Source of the DNA: Vicinamibacteria bacterium
Lineage (GTDB): Bacteria; Acidobacteriota; Vicinamibacteria; Fen-336
Direction of reading: 5' to 3'
Assembly (NCBI GenBank): GCA_035570235.1
Contig: DATMML010000098.1
Location: 1-39,944 of the forward strand
DNA length: 39,944 bases
Each line of letters begins with the position of its first letter. Within the stretch, counting starts at the first letter, position 1. The notes under the pieces were generated by a model. The model did no database searches and had not been told where the DNA came from. It was given only the letters and a program-made list of their open reading frames with translations. Below are positions 33,862 to 39,944 of the stretch, one piece after another. The translations under genes and the position numbers were made by a program.

Positions 33862-34773
33862 TTACGGCGACGCGGAGCGCTCGAGCGCCGGACGGTCCCA
33901 CTTCGCGAGGCTCGCCCCCGCCTCGTAAGTGGTTTGAAGAAACTCGAGCAGCGCTGCCCGGGGATCCGGGGTGGAGCGCATGTCGTCGTAGCGGTAGATG
34001 AACTCCTTCATGTCCGCGCTGTAAAAGGCGGCGCCGGGCCCGATGCCGGCCGCAGACAGGCCCGCGGGCTCGGGCGCCGCGTAGGCATAGAAGGCTGGGC
34101 CATCGATGGCGCCGCCGCCCGGCCACCATCCCGCGCTGTTGCACTCGTGGGAATACGCCTCGCGCGTCATGGCGTCGGCGCCGGGCCGGGGCGGCGCCGG
34201 ACGGCCCGAGAAACGGGTGACCGCGAGGTCGAAGCTTCCCCAGAAGAAATGCACGGGGCTGCACTTGCCGATGAAGCGGGCCCGGAACTCTCCGAGGATG
34301 GCGTCCACCCGCACGAGGATGCGCCAGAAGCGCTCGACGGCAGCGGCATCGTAGGCGCCGGCGGTGTCCCCGTCGAAGCGGATGGGATCGGGCACCTCCA
34401 CCGGCATCGGCCAGATCCGGGCTTGGATGCCGAGCGCGCGGAGCGTGGCCATAAAGCGCTCGTAGAACTGGGCAATCGGCTGAGGGGCGAGCGGAATCAA
34501 GCGTCGGTCGCCGTGGCCGACGTCGATGCGCAGCACGTGGTCGACGAAGTCGAAGTCGATCGTGCAGGCTCCGGTCCCGACGGGTATCGCCATGGTGGTG
34601 AGCCCGCGGGCATTCAGGTGGAGGGTGACGTTCCAGAAGTGGTTCGTGCGGGGCGTTAGCGCGAGCTGGACCTTGCCCACCATCTGCGTCCACCGGTGCA
34701 GGGTGCGGTAGGTGTCCTTCCACTCGGCAAGGGGCAGGGCCGGCCACTTGTCGGTCAGGTCGGCGGGGCTCAT
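33862..34773 (-). CDS. DUF5996 family protein
   Basis: A 303-residue cytoplasmic protein with the DUF5996 pattern: WPALPLAEWKDTYRTLHRWT, QMVGKVQLALTPRTNHFWNV, LHLNARGLTTMAIPVG, FARFIGKCSPVHFFWGSFDL-like segment (FIGKCSPVHFFWGSFDLAVT), RFSGRPAPPRPG and EAYSHECNSAGWWPGG. No function is established. It is normal in length, with no signal peptide. It heads the pair with the UBP zinc-finger gene. Confidence 0.9.
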   Translation of the reverse strand: MSPADLTDKWPALPLAEWKDTYRTLHRWTQMVGKVQLALTPRTNHFWNVTLHLNARGLTTMAIPVGTGACTIDFDFVDHVLRIDVGHGDRRLIPLAPQPIAQFYERFMATLRALGIQARIWPMPVEVPDPIRFDGDTAGAYDAAAVERFWRILVRVDAILGEFRARFIGKCSPVHFFWGSFDLAVTRFSGRPAPPRPGADAMTREAYSHECNSAGWWPGGGAIDGPAFYAYAAPEPAGLSAAGIGPGAAFYSADMKEFIYRYDDMRSTPDPRAALLEFLQTTYEAGASLAKWDRPALERSASP

Positions 34774-34999
34774 CCCCGGTCATCATGCGCGAAGGAGAAC
34801 ATGGCGGCAAGCGGGGGTGGAACGAGCGGGAGGGCAATTGCGGTGCCTCGAGGTACGACAGTGGTTCATAACCCACGAGGCCGCCGGCGACCATACGCCA
34901 GTCTCGAGCGTCTTTCAACGCCACACGGCGCGGACGGTGCAGCCCATCGCGGCACATCTCTCTCCACAACGCTACAACACCCTGCCGTGGGTTTCAGCC

Positions 35000-35122
35000 A
35001 ACCTCGAGGCGTCGGTGGCGGAAATTGCGGCTTCGCTGGGCTTCACGGACCAGAGCCATTTCACAGTCGTGTTCCGGAAGCTCATCGGGATCACTCACGG
35101 CATCTGGCGGCGCGAGCGCCAG
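35000..35122 (+). pseudogene. AraC-family regulator HTH relic
   Basis: A plus-strand frame reads NLEASVAEIAASLGFTDQSH, then FTVVFRKLIGITHGIWRRER. This is the second helix-turn-helix of AraC-type regulators (VAxxxGFxDQSHFxRxFKxxxGxTP). The first helix-turn-helix and the ligand domain are missing, and the frame around it has no family match. The rest of 34774-35351 holds no recognised gene. Confidence 0.7.
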
Positions 35123-35351
35123 CCCAACGGCAAGGTCCAGGCCCGGTCAGGGCCTTCACACCCCACGACCGAGTTCACCCGTGTCGGCCTGGAGTCGGCA
35201 ATGTCCGGTCTGCGCAGGCGTCCCAGGGGCTGCGCAATACGCGGGTGGGGGGCCGAAAGGCCTGACGGGCCAGCCTGGAACCCACACGCTCGAGTTCTTG
35301 CGGGGCGGGCTTATGCGCCTCCTGTCCCTACCCTTTTGCCGTGAAAAGCGC

Positions 35352-36269
35352 TCAACGGCACTTGAACTCGGTCACCTCGTGGAGCAGTCGCTCATCGCTT
35401 GCATCGTGGTCCTTGTCGTGCCCCAGCTTGTCCAGGACCTCTCGCGTGACGCGGAGGTGGAAATCGCGAATCTTGCCGAGTTCGGCATGGCTTTGCGCTG
35501 GAATCCGGGCCAGATAGTCCTCACCGTGCGGGCTTTGGCTCCAGTCGTTGCCCGGGAAGGCGGCACCCCCCTGGAAGAGTGACGGTAGTCCATTGACGAT
35601 CGGAGTGTATTCGACGCCGAACTGCGCCGCCGCCTGTACGTAGCCGGTGATGAACTCCGCGTCCGGCACAGCGGACTCCAGCGAAAGGTACGCGCGGCCG
35701 TATTGCGTGTAGCCGCTGGTGTCGGTTACGAAGATCTGGGGATCGATACGGCCGACGGTATCGAACAGGGCCGCCGATCGCTCGAGCGGCGGAGGCGTGC
35801 CGAAGTTCAAGACCACGTAATTCGCTGGAAAGTCAAAGCTGGCCGTATTGTCGGCGTCGAGCAGGAACGCGCTCCCCTGTGACAAGACGTACCCGAGGCT
35901 GTCGGTCAACACCTTGATGTCGTCGATACTAGCCGCGTTTGGGCCGCTGTCGATCACGGTGTAGACGTAGGCCGGATTGGTATGTCCCGCGAAGCCTCCC
36001 GCGCCGACCTCGAAGTGTGTGTTCAGGCCGTTTATCGTAGTGATGGAGCGGGTCGTGGAGAGCGCGTGGATCACCCGGTCCACGATGCCGCACTGAAGGA
36101 GGCGCGCGGCAAAGGCCCCCCGAACATCGAGGGGCTGGTCTCTGAGCAGCTGGGTGTCGATGACTGCCGGGTTGGCGATCGGTTCGACCGACCCGTAGGT
36201 ACTGGCCGTGGCCGTGCCAAGAAACGAGAGCGAGAGAACCGTGCCGAGAAGAGTGGTCGCCGCTTTCAT
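35352..36269 (-). CDS. secreted protein of unknown function
   Basis: A 305-residue protein with a clear signal peptide (MKAATTLLGTVLSLSFLGTA, cut near TAS). The mature part is mixed alpha/beta, with FDFPANYVVLNFGTPPPLER, VTDTSGYTQYGRAYLSLESA and a His- and Asp-rich end (KLGHDKDHDASDERLLHEVT). No family was recognised. Only two Cys remain in the mature part. ATG 36269 follows GGAAGGCAGGGG. It stands alone, so there is no functional hint from context. In the gap 36270-36578 the only feature seen is a 12-bp tandem duplication at 36408-36431. Confidence 0.75.
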   Translation of the reverse strand: MKAATTLLGTVLSLSFLGTATASTYGSVEPIANPAVIDTQLLRDQPLDVRGAFAARLLQCGIVDRVIHALSTTRSITTINGLNTHFEVGAGGFAGHTNPAYVYTVIDSGPNAASIDDIKVLTDSLGYVLSQGSAFLLDADNTASFDFPANYVVLNFGTPPPLERSAALFDTVGRIDPQIFVTDTSGYTQYGRAYLSLESAVPDAEFITGYVQAAAQFGVEYTPIVNGLPSLFQGGAAFPGNDWSQSPHGEDYLARIPAQSHAELGKIRDFHLRVTREVLDKLGHDKDHDASDERLLHEVTEFKCR

Positions 36270-36578
36270 GCCCCTGCCTTCCTTTCCGATTTGCACCTAG
36301 GGATCTGCTCCAACGCCGCCGCCTCGGGGAGTATTGGACGGATCGCGGCCCCTCGAAAGCGTGTGAACTACAGCGAGAAACCCTATGTCCCAGAGGGACG
36401 CGTGTCAAGGACCGTCTCGAGGACCGTCTCCCGAAGGTAACTCCGCTTGGAGCGTCTATGGGACATCACGCGATGGCCTCCGCTGGTGGAAACGTGGCTG
36501 GGGACGATCGGAATGATCCGAACTAAAGACTCTTGCCGTACGGTTCGACTCCGACGCCCTCCGTACCCCGAGGCTCGA

Positions 36579-36905
36579 CTAGCCTGGCGAATGGAGTGCC
36601 ACGAAGGATTCGATCCGAGCCAGCGTGAACGGAGGCAACGGGGCAAAGAAGATGGCCAGTCTGTGCGCGCCTTCGACGTGCGTGACCCTAACGACCTCGC
36701 CCCGCACGAGTGTCTCCCCGCCCGTTCCGGGCAGCTCCAGAACTACCTGAAGGGGCGTGCCGACGGGAAAGGCCTCCGTCGTCTCGATGAGAGCGCCTAG
36801 GCGGGACAGTGATTTGAGTTGTGCGGCGAACGAGCACTCCCCTCGCCGAACACGGACTGGCACCTCGACCTCTCCTCGGGGGGCTCCGCGGCGGTCGCTG
36901 GTCAT
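36579..36905 (-). CDS. PilZ-domain protein
   Basis: A 108-residue single-domain PilZ protein. It begins RRGAPRGEVEVPVRVRRGEC with the Arg-rich N-terminal c-di-GMP motif, followed by SLSRLGALIETTEAFPVGTP, where the usual (D/N)xSxxG is LSRLG, and then GEVVRVTHVEGAHRLAIFF. It probably binds or once bound cyclic di-GMP; the altered second motif may weaken binding. No strong ribosome site precedes ATG 36905. Confidence 0.8.
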   Translation of the reverse strand: MTSDRRGAPRGEVEVPVRVRRGECSFAAQLKSLSRLGALIETTEAFPVGTPLQVVLELPGTGGETLVRGEVVRVTHVEGAHRLAIFFAPLPPFTLARIESFVALHSPG

Positions 36906-36996
36906 CTTGTTTCAGCCCGGTGGGGACTTGCTGCTGCCGAGTCACGCCGTCATGAGCGCGTGCGAGGTCCTCTCTCTCCCCCACATCGGATGAACG

Positions 36997-37629
36997 TCAA
37001 TCGTGCCTTGAGCCCGACAATGCGGTTGCCAAGCCCAGAGTGATGTAGGTCGACCCGGCCAGGTACCTTCCCGACCGAGCCAGGCCGGTACGACCCTTCA
37101 GCCAGACGGCGGCCGTGCTGGCGGCGAGAGCCCACGCCGAGTCCGTCACAATCGCCATAGTGACGAAGGTCATCCCCAAGAAAAGTACCTGGGGGACCAG
37201 GGATCCTTGGGGGTTAACGAACTGCGGAAGAAAGGCCAAGAAAAACAGAGCCGCCTTTGGGTTAAGAGCATTGACAACTGCGCCCTGCCAGAAGATTCGC
37301 CGAAGAGACTCGCGGGCGGGAGCCGCCTCCGCAACCTCAGTGCCGGCGCTTAGGAGTTTCTGTAGTCCTAGCCAAATCAAGTAGGCGGCGCCCGCGTACT
37401 TCAAGACACTGAAGGCGAGCGCTGACGACGCGATGATCGCGGAAAGGCCCAAGGCGGCTGCGGTCACGTGAAGGAGACCGCCAAGGCCAATTCCGAGGGA
37501 CGAGACAAGCCCCGCGGTGCGACCCTGGCTCAGGCTTCTAGCAACGATATACGTGACAGCTGGCCCCGGCGTCATGAGGAGAATGAAGGCTGCAACCACG
37601 AACAGACTCATCGCGGCACTGCTTGGCAT
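36997..37629 (-). CDS. LysE/RhtB-family amino-acid exporter
   Basis: A 210-residue inner-membrane protein with six hydrophobic segments and family motifs: LFVVAAFILLMTPGPAVTYI, then GLVSSLGIGLGGLLHVTAAA, KYAGAAYLIWLGLQKLLSAG and WQGAVVNALNPKAALFFLAF, LPQFV. The NPGP-like MTPGP and NPKA elements mark the LysE/RhtB export family, which moves amino acids such as threonine or homoserine out of the cell. The substrate is not predictable. A GAGG site precedes ATG 37629. It stands alone. Confidence 0.95.
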   Translation of the reverse strand: MPSSAAMSLFVVAAFILLMTPGPAVTYIVARSLSQGRTAGLVSSLGIGLGGLLHVTAAALGLSAIIASSALAFSVLKYAGAAYLIWLGLQKLLSAGTEVAEAAPARESLRRIFWQGAVVNALNPKAALFFLAFLPQFVNPQGSLVPQVLFLGMTFVTMAIVTDSAWALAASTAAVWLKGRTGLARSGRYLAGSTYITLGLATALSGSRHD

Positions 37630-37804
37630 GAGACCTCCCCGCCCCAGAGGAGACTCTAGTCTCTCACGATTGGTCGGCCAAGAGGCTACCGCGAGGACGT
37701 AATTTGCCCGACGGTCGCTGGGATCTGACGCTCGCCGACGTTCGGAGCAACCTTGGGGCCGACCAGTAGTCGCGCCTCGAGAAACTGACTCTCCCCCCGA
37801 CCGA

Positions 37805-39944
37805 CTAGAATGCGAACCCGGCGCGGGCGTAGATGCCGTTGTGTCCCTCGCTCCGCCCGTAGGAGACGCTCAGGGTGTTGGCGCGGTCGAGCCAGGCGAA
37901 CCAGAGCCCGCCCCCGTAGCCGGCGTGCCACTTCGTGGAGGTCTCAAGGCTGTAGTAGACGCGACCCACGTCGCCAAAGCCGAGGATTCCCCAGGACCCG
38001 GGCAGGAAGATGTGGAATTGCGAGATGTAGATGCGGAGGTCGGCGTTTCCGTAGATCGCGGCGTCGCCGGCGTACCGGTGGCGCTGCAGCCCCCGCACCG
38101 GCTCGTCTCCCGCAGACGGCCCAAACCCGCCCAGCCCCCCGCCCAGGTAGGCTGCCTCGAAGTAAGGGTAGTTGCCGAAAACCTTCTTCCCGCCCGCCCG
38201 CAGGGCCAAGGTGGGGGCCTTGTCACCCCCGGGGGTCAAGTAAGCAGCGGCCCTTCCCTCCACCGAACCAAACGTCTCCAATACGTCCCAGGCCTTGGGC
38301 CAGACCTGGCCCGTGACGCGTACCTCCGCCCCGCCCCGGGGGTAGCCGAGGCTCCGGAAGGCCATGCCCCCCGGCGCCTTGGACGCCTCGACACGGGTGT
38401 CCAGCTCCAGGGTGCCCGTGCCCCCGACCTCACCAAAGTCTCCGTACCCGTACGGCCGCTGCAGGTTGATGAGGGCGAGGTCCTGCTTGTGTTGGCTGGA
38501 GCCGTACTTGATGGTCGGGCCCAGGGAGAAGGTGAGGTCCTTAGCGATGGGAATGAAGACGCTGGGCGTGAAGCCGTACTGCAGCTGCCTGGACTTGAAG
38601 ACATCGGAGTTCTGGTTCCCGCCGTCTCCTGTCTCGTTTCCGAAGCCGAAGAAATGGCTCGCCTCGACCCCGGAGGCAAAGGCATACCAGCCCACGTAGA
38701 CTCCCCGGTTCTCGAACCGGAACTCCGCCTTGTAGTCGGCCCGGAACGTGCTCTCCGCCGTGGCCCAGGCGGCGCGGATGATGTGGCGGCTCGAGTAGGG
38801 CTCCTTGCGAAACCCGAAGGCCTGGGTGTCAATCCCGCCCCCGATGAGGGCGCCGAGGTCGCTGCCGTACGAGAGCCAGGGGACAAAAAGAATGTCTCGC
38901 CCCCAGTCCCGGGGTGGGATCCAGGAGGCGTTCTTGGGGGGTAGCGGGGGGGTGTAGGGCTGGCGGTCGAGGTGAGAGCCGGGCCCCGGGAGGAGCTCGC
39001 CCGATCCGGTGTCACTGAGCCGCGTGCCCCCGCCCTTGGTATCGTCCACCACCGCATGGCCGCGCCCTCCGATCACGCGCACCGTGATGCTGTTGGGCTT
39101 GCCCAGCGTGACGACGCGGTCGTTGCCGCCCTCGAGGTAGATCTGCACCTCCTGGGTCTCGCCCTTGTGCAGGGTGCGACGGAAGAAGGGCTCCCCCGTA
39201 GGCTTGCCGTCCTCTCCCTGCCGCCAGACCTGGACGAGGGTGTCCCCGTTGTCGAGCCGCTTGACCTCTACGTACTCCGGCCCGTCGGTCAGGTAGACCT
39301 TGACCTTGTCCGCGATGTACTCGTAGAAAGCCTCCGCCCCCGCCACCAGCCGGTCGCGCCGGCCCTTCAGGTCGTGGATGAGCCGCGCCCCATCGATCTC
39401 GAAGTACTCGGGGGGCATGCGATGGGCCGCTTTCTCGATCGCTTCGTCCGTGATCTGAGACTTGAGCTCCTGGGCGACCTCCTTCCAGACCGGCCGCTCG
39501 AGGCCAGCCAGGAGCTGACGGTCCTGGTCCCGGCCGTTCCAGGTGAGACCCTCCATCCCGGGATAGTGGTCGCTGTAGTTCTGGAGGATGGGGACGCGGG
39601 GCCGGGCGAGCGCGAGAACGAGGCCTTCATAGCGACAAAACGCCTGGTCCCGGTCGTCCGGGATCGGCTGCCAGAGCTCCTTCTCCGGGAACTTCGCCCA
39701 GCGCCACTGGTCGCGGTGCCGATCGAAGTCCCCGATCATGATGTCCAGAAGGCGCGCCTTCAGCAGGGCCCGGGCGTCCGCCCGATCCTTGGAGTCTGTT
39801 TCCATCCGCTTGTAGAACACGTCGTGTTTCAGGACCTCCGTCGCGCCCTGGAAACCCGGGTTCTTGTCGGACTTGGCGCCCGGATACTCGTAGACCTGGC
39901 CCACCAGACCCGCAAAGTCCTTCCGGAACTCCCCCAGTGCCGGG
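37805..39944 (-). CDS. surface protein with kinase-like motif and C-terminal outer-membrane barrel (5' end outside window)
   Basis: The frame is open to the right edge of the window, so the start is missing; about 713 codons are visible. Near its visible start IMIGDFDRHRDQWRW and PIPDDRDQAFCRY resemble the catalytic and metal-binding loops of HipA/FAM20C-like kinases. A beta-rich domain follows (VEVKRLDNGDTLVQVW, IYLEGGNDRVVTLG). From about residue 320 a membrane barrel with alternating aromatic strands begins (FGFGNETGDGGNQ, PYGYGDFGEVGGTGTLELD) and ends IYARAGFAF with a terminal Phe, typical of BamA/D15-type barrels. In relatives the missing N-terminal part is often a metallophosphoesterase. 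The function is unknown; it is probably in the outer membrane. Confidence 0.8.
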   Translation of the reverse strand, partial: PALGEFRKDFAGLVGQVYEYPGAKSDKNPGFQGATEVLKHDVFYKRMETDSKDRADARALLKARLLDIMIGDFDRHRDQWRWAKFPEKELWQPIPDDRDQAFCRYEGLVLALARPRVPILQNYSDHYPGMEGLTWNGRDQDRQLLAGLERPVWKEVAQELKSQITDEAIEKAAHRMPPEYFEIDGARLIHDLKGRRDRLVAGAEAFYEYIADKVKVYLTDGPEYVEVKRLDNGDTLVQVWRQGEDGKPTGEPFFRRTLHKGETQEVQIYLEGGNDRVVTLGKPNSITVRVIGGRGHAVVDDTKGGGTRLSDTGSGELLPGPGSHLDRQPYTPPLPPKNASWIPPRDWGRDILFVPWLSYGSDLGALIGGGIDTQAFGFRKEPYSSRHIIRAAWATAESTFRADYKAEFRFENRGVYVGWYAFASGVEASHFFGFGNETGDGGNQNSDVFKSRQLQYGFTPSVFIPIAKDLTFSLGPTIKYGSSQHKQDLALINLQRPYGYGDFGEVGGTGTLELDTRVEASKAPGGMAFRSLGYPRGGAEVRVTGQVWPKAWDVLETFGSVEGRAAAYLTPGGDKAPTLALRAGGKKVFGNYPYFEAAYLGGGLGGFGPSAGDEPVRGLQRHRYAGDAAIYGNADLRIYISQFHIFLPGSWGILGFGDVGRVYYSLETSTKWHAGYGGGLWFAWLDRANTLSVSYGRSEGHNGIYARAGFAF

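Noticed and set aside
24010-35351. Integron cassette array
   Set aside because: The many small single genes suggest it, but genes face both ways, there is no IntI, and no paired attC sites with RYYYAAC and GTTRRRY were found between them.
36450-36565. tRNA-like segment with GGAGCGT, GGTTCGACTCCG and CCCTCCGTA
   Set aside because: The T-stem has only three pairs, the acceptor arms pair at only five of seven positions, and no anticodon arm fits. Treated as chance.
1-39944. CRISPR array, riboswitch or prophage
   Set aside because: No regularly spaced repeats, no recognisable aptamer core and no phage structural genes were seen.

Overview
The window is high-GC bacterial chromosomal DNA (my estimate is 60-65% GC; not counted). 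The best guide to its origin is the secreted VWFA-related protein at 11222-13450, a family strongly expanded in Acidobacteriota. The many lone VOC, DinB, YciI, RibD-like and metallo-beta-lactamase genes, the Rhs protein and the isoquinoline-oxidoreductase-like operon fit a soil or sediment acidobacterium. This placement is an inference; no rRNA or tRNA gene was found to test it.

Layout. 1-4232: the 3' part of an Rhs/YD-repeat protein ending in a metallopeptidase-like (HELGH) tip, followed by a small membrane protein that may be its immunity partner. 4233-9660: a mobile-DNA zone with a tyrosine recombinase, an SDH-type Clp-fold protease, an IS91-family element carrying its own tyrosine recombinase, and repeat sequence. 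9658-11126: a TetR regulator with a clear promoter/operator, a broken VOC gene and an exported NTF2-like protein. 11222-15764: two large exported proteins. 15801-16195: remains of a second integrase element with dispersed repeats. 16250-21115: a LysR regulator divergent from an operon for a diheme cytochrome, a [2Fe-2S] subunit, a molybdopterin subunit and a SnoaL-like protein, which looks like a periplasmic molybdenum hydroxylase system. 21116-24009: a DUF362 membrane protein and an exported MBL-fold protein. 24435-35351: mostly single small genes (MarR, DinB, MBL, VOC, ankyrin, YciI, RibD-like, DUF2255, secreted VOC, EgtB-like, UBP zinc finger, DUF5996) mixed with gene relics. 35352-39944: a secreted unknown, a PilZ protein, a LysE exporter and a large surface protein, cut by the window edge, with a kinase-like motif and a C-terminal outer-membrane barrel.

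Two threads tie the window together. First, a degenerate dispersed element occurs at about 5494-5620, 15801-16148, 26731-26772 and 28755-28880. Its conserved end is about 41 bp, and two copies carry the start of an integrase beginning (M/V)SDL(V/L)P. I do not recognise this element. Second, decayed genes are common: VOC, aldo/keto reductase, D-2-hydroxyacid dehydrogenase, amidohydrolase, AraC, YciI and integrase relics. Several keep only their 3' ends. The region looks like a hot spot of insertion and gene loss rather than one coherent island.
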